From an uncultured Bacilli bacterium (GTDB lineage: Bacteria; Bacillota_I; Bacilli_A; RF39; UBA660), in NCBI GenBank assembly GCA_934097015.1, contig CAKONF010000004.1:1-48694 (forward strand): DNA of 48,694 bases. The letters are read 5' to 3'. Below, in pieces: positions 6,843 to 15,634 of the stretch (within the stretch, counting starts at the first letter, position 1; each line of letters opens with the position of its first letter). A program made the position numbers and the translations under genes. Below the pieces are notes generated by a model, which worked only from the letters and a program-made list of their open reading frames with translations, searched no databases and was not told the origin of the DNA.

Positions 6843-8891
6843 ATGGAACGTAATAAAAAAATTATTATAAGTGTAGTAGGTATAATATTAGTTTTATTAG
6901 GATTAATAGGTTTTACATATGGATATTACTTAACAAATATAAGAGGCAATACAAACGATAAATCTATAACAGTATCTTTAGAAACATTAGAACTAACATA
7001 TGATGATGGAAATGGATTTATAGAAGCAAAGGATGTACTACCAGGAGAAGAAATAACTACAAAGAAATTCACAATAACAAATACAGGTACAAAAAAAGTA
7101 GTTAATTACACAGTATATTTAGAAGATGTAGTAAATACATTTGCAGATAAAAGTGATTTAGATTTAACACTAAAATGTAGTTCTACAAACGGAACATGTA
7201 ATGGAAATGAAATGATATTTCCAAGTAGTAATAGTTTATTAGTATTAAATGATATAGAAGTAGGGGAAGTACAAAGTTATGAACTAAAAGTAGTATTTAA
7301 AGAAACAAATGATGATCAAACAGATAATATGCAAAAGAATATATCAGGAAATATAATAATAAAAGATTTTAGAAGTACAAAACAAGAAATAGTAAAAAAT
7401 GAAGGTACAAAAAATATAACACTTGATAATAGTATATTAACAAACTCATTATTATTATATGGAAATAGTACTCAAGAGACAAGAAGTGGTAAGAACTTAA
7501 TACCTTATCCTTATGCTTCAACTACTTTAACTTCTAATGGTGTTGTATGGACTGACAATAAAGATGGAAGTATTACAACTAGTGGTACAGCAACTGATTA
7601 TTCAGCGTTTATTTTATTTAATAAAATGGACATAAGTGCGTATCAAGGGAAAAATTTAACAGTATCTTTAAATTCAACTGATAATGTTAATATAGTATGT
7701 CAAATAGCACTCTATTCTTCAGATGGAACAACATCACTGTATAGTAATTCATCTAGTAATGATGTGACATTAAGTGTGCCGACTGAAGGAAAATATTTAT
7801 CATTATATTTAAAACGAAATAATAATGTTGCAACTAGTGGAACAATAAGACCACAGTTAGAATTAGCATCTACTGCAACAAGTTATGAAAAATATGGATC
7901 AAGTCCATCACCAAATTATCCAAGTGAAATTAAAAGTGTAGGAGATTTAGTATCGGATGCAAGTGATGCAAACAATGGCAAATATAAAATTCCAGTTAAA
8001 ATTACTGGTAAAAATTTGTTTGATAGCAAAGAATTAATGAATTTTGGTGCAACATTACAAAGTGATGGTAGTTATTATTGGGAAAAAGCCACATCTTCAT
8101 CAAATATTATATGGGAAAACAGTGAAGGTTATACTGGTAGATATACCATTACTTCTAAAATAAAATATAATAGTTCAACAGCTAGAGGAGAGTTTTTTAT
8201 ATTTAATTATACAGATGGTACAAAATATGAATATTGGGGAAGAGGTTTTCCTACTGAATATACTGAATTTACATTTACAACTCCTGCTGATAAAGTACTT
8301 AAAAATATTACAATTAGTTATGGTACTATCAATGTATCTACAAATATGTTAGACATACAATTAGAAAAAAGCAGTACATTAACTGAATATGAGTTATATA
8401 AAGAAACAGTATCAAATATATATTTGGATGAACCATTAAGAAAAATAGGTAATTATAGTGATTATATTGATTTAAAAAATAAAAAAGTTGTTAGAAATAT
8501 TGTAGAATATACTTTTACTGGAAATGAATCTTGGACTTTGGGACAATATCCGCCTACTGGAGCCTATCAATTTTATAAAAATAAATTTACTGATATGACA
8601 TCTGATGTTTCAGAAACTTTAAATACTCATTTTTCGAATGCTAGGAAAATTAATGGAAGTGGACTAGGTGGATCATATAATATATTTCCATCTACTGAAC
8701 TAAATTTAACTACTGTAGATGAATTTAAAACATGGTTAAAAAATAATAATGTAAAAGTAAATTATGTAATTACTACTCCAACAGAAAGTAATATTGATTT
8801 ATCAAATATAAAACTATATGATGGAATAAATAATATAACTATTGATACATCAATTAGTCCATCTAAAATAAGTACAGAATACATTAACTAG
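6843..8891 (+). CDS. SipW/TasA-type surface protein with a phage-tail-like distal region
   Basis: A 682-residue protein. The N-terminus is MERNKKIIISVVGIILVLLG, then FTYGYYLT, a TasA-type membrane/cleavage segment. A beta domain (about 35-175) keeps the family landmarks LELTYDDG, DVLPGEEITTKKFTITNTG and EVQSYELKV. From about residue 215 it changes: GKNLIPYPYASTT, RPQLELASTATSYEKYG, SPSPNYPSEIKSVGD and PVKITGKNLFDS. These are patterns I know from tail-fibre or tail-endopeptidase-type proteins of Clostridia/Bacilli phages. The protein therefore looks like a surface anchor carrying a phage-derived ligand-binding region. The usual FAGMCWRIVR block and RPxINL tail of its relatives are absent. SD is GTGATAAT before ATG. 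Expected to be processed by the SipW-type peptidase at 20305. Confidence 0.78.
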   Translation: MERNKKIIISVVGIILVLLGLIGFTYGYYLTNIRGNTNDKSITVSLETLELTYDDGNGFIEAKDVLPGEEITTKKFTITNTGTKKVVNYTVYLEDVVNTFADKSDLDLTLKCSSTNGTCNGNEMIFPSSNSLLVLNDIEVGEVQSYELKVVFKETNDDQTDNMQKNISGNIIIKDFRSTKQEIVKNEGTKNITLDNSILTNSLLLYGNSTQETRSGKNLIPYPYASTTLTSNGVVWTDNKDGSITTSGTATDYSAFILFNKMDISAYQGKNLTVSLNSTDNVNIVCQIALYSSDGTTSLYSNSSSNDVTLSVPTEGKYLSLYLKRNNNVATSGTIRPQLELASTATSYEKYGSSPSPNYPSEIKSVGDLVSDASDANNGKYKIPVKITGKNLFDSKELMNFGATLQSDGSYYWEKATSSSNIIWENSEGYTGRYTITSKIKYNSSTARGEFFIFNYTDGTKYEYWGRGFPTEYTEFTFTTPADKVLKNITISYGTINVSTNMLDIQLEKSSTLTEYELYKETVSNIYLDEPLRKIGNYSDYIDLKNKKVVRNIVEYTFTGNESWTLGQYPPTGAYQFYKNKFTDMTSDVSETLNTHFSNARKINGSGLGGSYNIFPSTELNLTTVDEFKTWLKNNNVKVNYVITTPTESNIDLSNIKLYDGINNITIDTSISPSKISTEYIN

Positions 8892-8915
8892 TGGTTTAAA
8901 AGCCACTTTTTTTAT
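8891..8915 (+). terminator. Rho-independent terminator
   Basis: GTGGTT pairs with AGCCAC (one G-U pair) around a short loop and is followed by TTTTTTT. It starts within the stop codon of the surface gene. Confidence 0.75.
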
Positions 8916-8946
8916 GTTATACTTATTTTAGATTAAGAGGTGCATT

Positions 8947-11259
8947 ATGAAAGATATAAAAGGTCTTACCAACGAAGAAGTAAAAGAAAGGATAGATAAA
9001 AACTTAGTAAATTATATAGATGAACCTAAAACAAAAACAATTAAAGAAATTATAAAATCAAATGTATTTACATACTTTAATTTCTTAAATATATTATTAG
9101 GAAGTCTAGTTATTATAAGTGGATTAATATCAGGAAGAATACTTTATTCATTAAAAAATTCTTTATTTGTAGGAGTTATATTTACAAATACAATAATTAG
9201 TATAATAGAAGAAATATTAGCAAAAAAAACAATAGATAAATTAAATGTAATTACAGATACAAAAATAAAAGTTATAAGAAATAATGAAATACAATTAATA
9301 AAAAGAGAAGAACTAGTACTTGATGATGTATGTATATATGAAATAGGGAATCAAGTTGCAACCGATTCATTTATACTAGATGGAAATGTAGAAGTTAATG
9401 AATCATTTATTACAGGAGAACAAAAAATATTAACAAAGAAAAAGAATGATAAATTAATAAGTGGATCATTTATAGTTAGTGGAAAATGTTATGTAAAAGT
9501 AGAACACATTGGAAAAGATAATTATATATCAAAAATAAGTAGTGAAGCCAAATATGTAAAAGCAACTAATTCAATAATATATAATTCTTTTGATAAAATG
9601 TTAAAAATACTAAGTATGCTTTTAATTCCAATAGGAATATTATTCTTCATAAATCAAATGTTTATAACAAATAATGATATACCTAACTCAATCATGAGTA
9701 CTGTAAGTGCACTAATTGGAATGATACCTGAAGGATTAGTATTACTTACTTCATCAGCAATGGCAGTAAGTGTTATAAGACTTAGAAGATATAATGTTTT
9801 GGTACAAGATTTATATTCTATAGAAAATCTTGCTAGAGTTGATGTTATTTGTTTAGATAAAACAGGAACAATTACAGAAGGTACAATGGAAGTAAAAAAT
9901 ATTATTCCATATAAAAATACAAAAGTAGATGAAATAAAAGAAATATTATCAAACTACATAAATGCATTAGAAGATCCATCTCCAACATTTAAATCAATAG
10001 AAAATTATTTAGAAAAAAAAGATAATTATGAAATAATAGAAACATTAAATTTTTCAAGTATAAGAAAATATAGTGGTGTTAAATTTAAAGAAGGTACATA
10101 TTTTTTAGGAAGTCCAGAAAATATATCAAAAGAAGATTTTAATATTGATGAATATCAAAATGAATATAGAGTATTATTACTAGCAAAAGGAAAAGATTTA
10201 AAAAATATAAATGAAATTAAACCATTAGGATTTATCTTAATACAAGATAAAATAAAAGAAAATGCAAATGAAACATTAAATTACTTTAAAGAACAAGGTG
10301 TAGATATTAAAATAATAAGTGGTGATAATCCAAAAACTGTATCATTAATAGCATCTAGAGCAGGTATTGAAGATATAAGAATGATTGATATGTCTAAAAT
10401 AAATGATGATGAAATTCCTAATATAATAGAAGAATATAATATATTAGGAAGAGTAAAACCAGATCAAAAAAAGAAAATTATACAATGTCTACAACAAAAA
10501 AAACACTTCGTAGCAATGACTGGAGATGGAGTAAATGATTGTCTTGCTTTAAAAACAGCAGATTGTTCTATAGCGATGGCAAACGGTAGTGAAGCTGCAA
10601 AAAATGTTAGTCAATTTGTATTACTAGATTCAAAAATAGACAACTTACCAAAAATATTAAAAGAAGGTAGAAGAAGTATAAATAATATAGAAAGAAGTGC
10701 TTCACTATTACTTAGTAAAACTATTTTTACAATTATATTAATACTTGCATGTGTATATTTAAGTACAGAATATTTCTTCATTCCAATACATTTAACATTG
10801 ATAACAATGTTTACTATTGGAATACCATCTTTTATATTAGCACTCGAATCAAATAATGAATTAGTAAAAGGTAATTTCTTACTTAAAGTATTTATGAAAA
10901 GTATACCAAGTGCATTAACAGTTGTTTTTAATGTTATAATAATTAAATTATTTGAAATATATTTCAATTTAGATCCAGACTTATGTAGTACATTAACAGT
11001 ATTCTTAACAGCAACTACAGGATTTATATTTTTAAATAATATATGTAAACCATACAATATTCTAAGAGCTTGTTTAATGATAGTATTATTATTAGCATTC
11101 GGATATTGTGCTATATTCCAATATAGTTTCTTTAACATAAGTTATATAAATAAAGATACTATCTTAGTATTTATAGTATTATTTATATGCAGCATGTATA
11201 TTTTTGATAAATTAAAAGAATTATCAAATTATATACTTAAAAAAACAAATAATATTTAG
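8947..11259 (+). CDS. P-type cation-transporting ATPase, CtpE-like
   Basis: A membrane ion pump driven by ATP. The 770-residue sequence shows the actuator motif FITGEQ near 155, the phosphorylated aspartate D304 in DKTGTITEG, and the hinge motif GDGVND at 526-531. Membrane segments lie near 40-90, 215-280 and in the C-terminal 200 residues. The fourth membrane helix has GMIPEGLVLLTSSAM followed by RLRRYNVLVQDL. That signature fits the CtpE-like group, for which calcium transport has been reported, rather than CPx metal pumps. Heavy-metal-binding N-terminal domains are absent. SD AAGAGGTG precedes ATG. gmk follows after 10 bases, so they are likely cotranscribed. Confidence 0.88.
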   Translation: MKDIKGLTNEEVKERIDKNLVNYIDEPKTKTIKEIIKSNVFTYFNFLNILLGSLVIISGLISGRILYSLKNSLFVGVIFTNTIISIIEEILAKKTIDKLNVITDTKIKVIRNNEIQLIKREELVLDDVCIYEIGNQVATDSFILDGNVEVNESFITGEQKILTKKKNDKLISGSFIVSGKCYVKVEHIGKDNYISKISSEAKYVKATNSIIYNSFDKMLKILSMLLIPIGILFFINQMFITNNDIPNSIMSTVSALIGMIPEGLVLLTSSAMAVSVIRLRRYNVLVQDLYSIENLARVDVICLDKTGTITEGTMEVKNIIPYKNTKVDEIKEILSNYINALEDPSPTFKSIENYLEKKDNYEIIETLNFSSIRKYSGVKFKEGTYFLGSPENISKEDFNIDEYQNEYRVLLLAKGKDLKNINEIKPLGFILIQDKIKENANETLNYFKEQGVDIKIISGDNPKTVSLIASRAGIEDIRMIDMSKINDDEIPNIIEEYNILGRVKPDQKKKIIQCLQQKKHFVAMTGDGVNDCLALKTADCSIAMANGSEAAKNVSQFVLLDSKIDNLPKILKEGRRSINNIERSASLLLSKTIFTIILILACVYLSTEYFFIPIHLTLITMFTIGIPSFILALESNNELVKGNFLLKVFMKSIPSALTVVFNVIIIKLFEIYFNLDPDLCSTLTVFLTATTGFIFLNNICKPYNILRACLMIVLLLAFGYCAIFQYSFFNISYINKDTILVFIVLFICSMYIFDKLKELSNYILKKTNNI

Positions 11260-11269
11260 GAGGAACAAT

Positions 11270-11950
11270 ATGATAAAAACAAAAAAAACAGGAGAACTAA
11301 TAATAATATCTGGTACAACATGTGCTGGTAAAGGAACAATAATAAACAGATTATTAAATGAATTAAGTACTATAACACTATCTACTTCATACACTTCAAG
11401 ACCAATTAGACCAAATGAAATAGATGGTAAAGATTACTATTTTATATCTAGAGAAAAATTTGAAGAAAAAATAAAAAAAGGAGATTTTCTAGAATATGCT
11501 AAAGTAAGATATGGAGAATATTTTGGTACACCCAAACAAGAGGTTATAGATCTTCTAAACAAAGGAAAAGATGTAATACTAGAAATAGATGTACAAGGAG
11601 CACAAATTATAAAACAACACTTTCCTAATACTTTATTAATATTTATATTAGCACCATCAATGGAAGAGGTTAAAAAAAGAATATTAAATAGAAAAACGGA
11701 AACAAAAGAACAAATAATAGATAGATTTAAAACAGCATATAAAGAAATAAATGAAGTTAATAAATATAATTATGTAGTAATAAATGATGATATAGATAGA
11801 GCAGTAGAAAAAGTAAAATCTATAATTATATCAAATAAATGTCGTGTTGATAGAATAGAAGAATTAAGTGTAGAAAATGAGGAAGAATTTATGCATGAAT
11901 TATTAATAGATAAAGATTTCATAAATTTAACAATAGATTATGAAAAATAG
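11270..11950 (+). CDS. gmk: Guanylate kinase
   Basis: Converts GMP to GDP with ATP. The P-loop GTTCAGKGTI lies near residues 15-24. The GMP-binding region STSYTSRPIRPNEIDGKDYYF and the block VILEIDVQGAQ are both present. The 226-residue length is slightly longer than usual because of a short C-terminal tail. A strong SD (AGGAGG) lies 7 bases before ATG. It overlaps the patatin gene by 11 bases. Confidence 0.94.
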   Translation: MIKTKKTGELIIISGTTCAGKGTIINRLLNELSTITLSTSYTSRPIRPNEIDGKDYYFISREKFEEKIKKGDFLEYAKVRYGEYFGTPKQEVIDLLNKGKDVILEIDVQGAQIIKQHFPNTLLIFILAPSMEEVKKRILNRKTETKEQIIDRFKTAYKEINEVNKYNYVVINDDIDRAVEKVKSIIISNKCRVDRIEELSVENEEEFMHELLIDKDFINLTIDYEK

Positions 11951-12995
11951 AGTAGGCTTAGCATTAGAAGGCGGAGGTGCAAAAGGCTCTTATGAAATAG
12001 GAGCTTATGTTGCACTTCAAGAATTAGGTTATAAATTTAATGCTGTTGCAGGTACATCAATAGGTTCACTAAATGCAGCACTAATAGCACAAAAAAATAT
12101 AAAGTTAGCAAAAGAATTATGGTTAAATGCAGATAGTGAAATTATAGGAATAAATAAAGAAATAGTAAAACTTCATAAAAATTTTAAGTTCAATAAAGAT
12201 AACATAAAACTATCTATATCTGAAATAAGTAAAGTATTAAAAAATAAAGGTTTAGATATTACTAACTATAAAAAAATATTAGATAATTATATTAATGAAG
12301 ATCAAATAAGAAAAAGCAATATAAATTATGGACTTGTAACAGTAAGATTAAAAGATTTAAAACCACTAGAATTAACCATAGATGAAATAAAAAAAGGAGA
12401 GTTATCTAATTATATTATGGCATCTAGTTATCTCCCTGTTTTTAAAATGCAAAAAATAATAGATGACTCATACTATTTAGATGGAGGAGTATCAAATAAT
12501 TTACCGATATCTCTTCTAGAAAGAATGGGTTGTAATAAAGTAATAGCAATTAGAATAAATGGAATAGGAGTATCAAAAAAGAAATTAATTAGTAAAACAG
12601 AAGTAATTGAATTAGCACCAACAAAAGATACTGGACCAGTAATATTTTTTGATAATAAAGATATAATTAATAATTATTACATGGGTTATTATGATACGTT
12701 ATTACATTTAAATAAAATAGACGGATTTAAATATTATTTTAAAAAATTTAAACTATATAATTTTATTTCTAGAAAAATAGATAAAAATTTAATAAATCTA
12801 TTAAAATTAAAATTTAGAACACCAAATAATAAAGAAACTATATTAAAATCAATAGAATTAATTTTAGAAGAAAATAATATAGATTACTATAAATTATATT
12901 CTATACCAAAAATATTAAAATATATAAAAACAAATAATTTTAAATCTAAAAATAAATTAGTTAATGATTATATATATAATTTAAAATTTTTTTAA
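11940..12995 (+). CDS. Patatin-like phospholipase
   Basis: A predicted lipid acyl hydrolase with a Ser-Asp dyad. The oxyanion motif is GGGAKG (11-16), the nucleophile is Ser40 in GTSIG, and the aspartate is D181 in YLDGGVSNNLP. These give a complete active site, so the enzyme is probably active. The patatin domain occupies roughly the first 210 residues. The remaining 140 residues are Lys/Asn-rich, helical and of no recognised family. There is no signal peptide. The start overlaps the end of gmk, and the downstream region holds the candidate small-toxin locus. Confidence 0.88.
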   Translation: MKNRVGLALEGGGAKGSYEIGAYVALQELGYKFNAVAGTSIGSLNAALIAQKNIKLAKELWLNADSEIIGINKEIVKLHKNFKFNKDNIKLSISEISKVLKNKGLDITNYKKILDNYINEDQIRKSNINYGLVTVRLKDLKPLELTIDEIKKGELSNYIMASSYLPVFKMQKIIDDSYYLDGGVSNNLPISLLERMGCNKVIAIRINGIGVSKKKLISKTEVIELAPTKDTGPVIFFDNKDIINNYYMGYYDTLLHLNKIDGFKYYFKKFKLYNFISRKIDKNLINLLKLKFRTPNNKETILKSIELILEENNIDYYKLYSIPKILKYIKTNNFKSKNKLVNDYIYNLKFF

Positions 12996-12996
12996 A

Positions 12997-13005
12997 TGTT
13001 ATAGT
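12997..13005 (+). promoter_or_regulatory. Extended -10 promoter for the small-peptide transcript
   Basis: TGTTATAGT (TGn plus TATAGT) directly after the patatin stop codon. It predicts transcription from about 13012 with a leader of about 67 bases before the small hydrophobic peptide. No convincing -35 was found. Confidence 0.45.
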
Positions 13006-13078
13006 AGTATATAAAACCTGAGCTTTTGTGTTTGTTAGTGCTTACCCAATCATTATAAAAATGAGAGGGAATGTATAG

Positions 13079-13177
13079 ATGAAAAGAATACTTTATTATA
13101 TTAAAGAAATATTAAAAAGTATATTTTTAATATATGTTTTGAAAATAATCTACTTCCTCCTACAAAAAGGAGTTTAG
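13079..13177 (+). CDS. Candidate type I toxin-like hydrophobic peptide, 32 aa
   Basis: A 32-codon frame starts MKRILYYIKEILKSIFLIYV and ends LLQKGV. It is basic and strongly hydrophobic, with a single helix-length segment, preceded by GAGAGGGA at SD distance. The leader segment TTAGTGCTT (13035-13043) is complementary to AGGCACTAA (13190-13198) beyond the stop codon (9 pairs, one G-U). An outer pairing links CCTGA near 13017-13021 with the TTAGG near 13211-13215. The coding part is thus enclosed by a 5'-3' interaction of the kind known in type I toxin mRNAs. A further hairpin, GGAGTT/AACTCC, overlaps the stop codon. No sequence family was recognised; membrane action is inference. Confidence 0.45.
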   Translation: MKRILYYIKEILKSIFLIYVLKIIYFLLQKGV

Positions 13178-13282
13178 ATTAACTCCAATAGGCACTAAAT
13201 ATTATTTATGTTAGGCTACCTATAATGGTTTGATTAATATCATATTTTACCTCTTAATTTATTTATAATAAAAATAAATATG

Positions 13283-13362
13283 TTAATGTAAAATAAAAGC
13301 CGCATAATTAATATGCGTGCCAACCTTTATGGGTAGGCATTACAAATGTAATTGCTCTACTT
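13283..13362 (-). ncRNA. Candidate convergent antisense small RNA
   Basis: On the minus strand, TTGACA (13392-13397) and TAAACT (13369-13374) are separated by 17 bases and predict a start near 13362. The RNA would contain three hairpins: ATTACA/TGTAAT, TGCCTACC/GGTTGGCA and CGCATA/TATGCG (13301-13317). The last is followed by a U-rich stretch ending near 13285 and looks like a terminator. It points toward the small-peptide gene and would overlap that gene's transcript 3' end, as in the Bacillus txpA/RatA and bsrG/SR4 arrangements. The middle segment also resembles 13214-13232 of the peptide transcript. Expression is not proven by sequence. Confidence 0.4.
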
Positions 13363-13427
13363 AATATAAGTTTAACATTACGATAGTGATGTGTCAATAA
13401 AAAATTTTACAAATTTCACAAAAAATA

Positions 13428-13600
13428 TTTACAATATTTACTAGTTTTGATATATTATATTTAAGGTAGAAATACCTAAAAACAAATTTTACGATTCATG
13501 AAAAAACAAGAAACATACTTCTTCCCCAACCCCAAAAATCGTTGGGGGGGGGGGTATAAAGAAATATGTTTTTTCGTGCAAATAAAGGAGTGTGAAAGAA
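13428..13600 (+). promoter_or_regulatory. Leader element B: promoter, GNRA hairpin, G11 hairpin, start-codon pairing
   Basis: Promoter TTTACA (13428-13433), 17-bp spacer, TATATT (13451-13456). The leader starts with the GGTA-GAAA-TACC hairpin (13465-13476). A long stem pairs CATGAAAAAAC (from 13497) with GTTTTTTCGTG (13568-13578). Within it ACATA pairs with TATGT, and CCCCAAC pairs with GTTGGGG at the start of an 11-base G-run (13544-13554). Bases 13489-13499 (TTACGATTCAT) are perfectly complementary to 13601-13611, the first 11 bases of the coding region. Bases 13451-13559 are identical to element D except for one base. The rest of the gap from 12996 holds the candidate toxin-antitoxin locus. 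Confidence 0.6.
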
Positions 13601-15526
13601 ATGAATCGTAAGCAGAAGATAATAGTAAGTACAACAGGAATATTTTTAGTACTTTTAATTCTTGTAGGATTAACTTACGCATATTTTTTAACTAGAATAA
13701 ATGGAAATAAAAACGATAAAAGTATAAGCGTCACAACTGCTAACTTAAGATTAGTATATAGTGATGGAACAGATGGAGTAATAGGTGGAACTAATATAGA
13801 ACCAAGTGATACAGTATACACAAAAACATTTACTGTAAAAAGTGAAGGAAATAAGAATATAGAGTATGGAGTATATTTAATAAACGTGATAAATCAATTA
13901 ACAAGAAAAGAAGATGTTAAATATACATTAGAATGTACAACTGATGGGACGATTACATGTAATGGAGTAAATGAAACAACATTTCCAAGTGGAATAAGCC
14001 AATTAATAACAAATACAATAGAACCCGGAAAAACTCATACATACACATTTAAATTTACATACAAAGATACAGGAACAGACCAAAGTATAGATATGGGAAA
14101 AGAACTAAGTGCAAAGATACAAATATTTGGAAAATTACCAAGTGGAGAATATTTTCCATATGAAGAAGAAACTTTATCATACAACATAATAAATAATGCA
14201 AAAAACAATTTAAATGGTACAGAATATTTAGAAACGCCTAAAACAAAAGTAGCTGAAGAAGTAGTTGAATTTAAATATAAAGCTATAGAGAAAAATTTAC
14301 CCGGGAATAATATTCAATCAGCACCTCCAACTTATAAAGATTACTATATTACTTATGGTACTGGTTATACACTTGATGAAAATACTGGCAAATTTTCTTT
14401 AACAGGAGTATCAACTTGTAAATATAGTGAATGCTATTCTAATTTAGCGGGAAAATACATATATGCTCTAATAGTCTCTGCTTCAGAAACTGATATACAA
14501 AAAGAGTCGAGCAATTTATCTGAAATTTTTAAGATTAAAAAGGCTTCTGAACCATCTTCAACTTCAATTTCCGTGGAAGGAACTACTTTTACAACAACTG
14601 CTTATGGAACTGAAAAAGTTTTAAGTAAAACTGAAGATGACTATGGTATAAGTTATTATTATAGGGGAGTTGTTGAAGATAATTATGTAAATTTTGCAGG
14701 AATGTGTTGGAGAATAGTACGCGTTTCTGGAGATGGAAGCATTAAATTAATATTAGAAGACCAAGATAATACTTGTACTTCAAGTAATGGTAATACTACT
14801 ACAACAAGTGGCTTAATCGAGAACTTTGGTTATACTGAATATGCGGTAAATACACTAACTGCAACAGACGGAACAACCAATTCATCTAAATTGAGATTAA
14901 TGAACTACCTAAAGGGTGGAACATATAATGATAAATCAATGGCAACAGCATTTAAAAATTTCCAAATTGAAACTCTCACAAATTATTTATCTTATTTAAA
15001 ATCGGGAGATTGGTGTTTAAATGATAAAGCATATGCAACAGAAACTGATAATACAACACCATTAACTAGTCAAGAAATATTGGATAAACGAATTAAAGGA
15101 ATAGCATACTATTACGATTCATATATACGTTTATATGGAAAAACATCAAAAGAACCAACATTAAAATGTAATGGTACAAATATGATGAAATTTGGTGATG
15201 GAACAACAAATATGTATGTAGGAACATTAACAGTAGATGAAGTAGCATATGCTGGCGGCTCAACTACTAGAAATTCTAAAGGATATTATTACATATCAAA
15301 AAAAATTCCTTTATTATCACCAGCATATATAGTTATCGCTTCCAATCCTTCAACGTCCATAAATGAGCAACTGGTATTTTACGCTTCCGATAATGCAAAA
15401 ATAAGTTTGACATCATTATCCCAAATGGAAAACTTATATTTTAAACCTTCCATAAATCTAAAATCAGGAATTAAAATTTCAAGTGGAGATGGAACAAAAG
15501 AAAAACCTTATGAAATAGCAAATTAA
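13601..15526 (+). CDS. Modular SipW/TasA-type surface protein
   Basis: A 641-residue protein. The signal/membrane segment GIFLVLLILVGLTYAYFLT (about 12-30) is followed by the TasA/camelysin-like beta domain (about 35-180), with NLRLVYSDG and NIEPSDTVYTKTFTVKSEG. A variable middle leads to YYYRGVVEDNYVNFAGMC near 351, then SGDWCLNDKAYATETDN and the terminal SINLKSGIKISSGDGTKEKP. Cleavage is expected after TYA by the SipW-type peptidase, releasing or exposing the protein at the cell surface. The ATG at 13601 is about 10 bases from AGGAG; the GTG at 13592 is too close to it. The distal region is closely related to that of the gene at 1-1494, while the middle differs. Controlled by leader element B. 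Confidence 0.82.
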   Translation: MNRKQKIIVSTTGIFLVLLILVGLTYAYFLTRINGNKNDKSISVTTANLRLVYSDGTDGVIGGTNIEPSDTVYTKTFTVKSEGNKNIEYGVYLINVINQLTRKEDVKYTLECTTDGTITCNGVNETTFPSGISQLITNTIEPGKTHTYTFKFTYKDTGTDQSIDMGKELSAKIQIFGKLPSGEYFPYEEETLSYNIINNAKNNLNGTEYLETPKTKVAEEVVEFKYKAIEKNLPGNNIQSAPPTYKDYYITYGTGYTLDENTGKFSLTGVSTCKYSECYSNLAGKYIYALIVSASETDIQKESSNLSEIFKIKKASEPSSTSISVEGTTFTTTAYGTEKVLSKTEDDYGISYYYRGVVEDNYVNFAGMCWRIVRVSGDGSIKLILEDQDNTCTSSNGNTTTTSGLIENFGYTEYAVNTLTATDGTTNSSKLRLMNYLKGGTYNDKSMATAFKNFQIETLTNYLSYLKSGDWCLNDKAYATETDNTTPLTSQEILDKRIKGIAYYYDSYIRLYGKTSKEPTLKCNGTNMMKFGDGTTNMYVGTLTVDEVAYAGGSTTRNSKGYYYISKKIPLLSPAYIVIASNPSTSINEQLVFYASDNAKISLTSLSQMENLYFKPSINLKSGIKISSGDGTKEKPYEIAN

Positions 15527-15549
15527 GTACTATCAATTAGTACTTTTTT
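15525..15549 (+). terminator. Rho-independent terminator
   Basis: AAGTACTA pairs with TAGTACTT around a 5-base loop and is followed by T6. It begins in the stop codon of the surface gene. Confidence 0.75.
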
Positions 15550-15579
15550 CTATAAATTAAAATATATTTAGATTAATTA

Positions 15580-15608
15580 TTGAAAAAATATTATATTAAA
15601 TATATAAT
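15580..15608 (+). promoter_or_regulatory. Sigma-A-type promoter of the YebC-family gene
   Basis: TTGAAA (15580-15585), a 17-bp spacer and TATAAT (15603-15608), 26 bases before the start codon. Confidence 0.65.
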
Positions 15609-15634
15609 AATTAAGTAAAAGAAAGAGGAATATT

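Noticed and set aside
13300..13360. Known riboswitch in the three-hairpin segment
   Set aside because: The branched fold on the plus strand suggested a riboswitch, but no conserved core of a known class matched. The minus-strand promoter and terminator make an antisense RNA more likely.
13489..13611. Inverted repeats around the leader as ends of an invertible promoter
   Set aside because: The promoter at 13428-13456 lies outside the repeated arms, so inversion of the enclosed segment would not flip it. No invertase gene is seen. RNA pairing explains the arms better.
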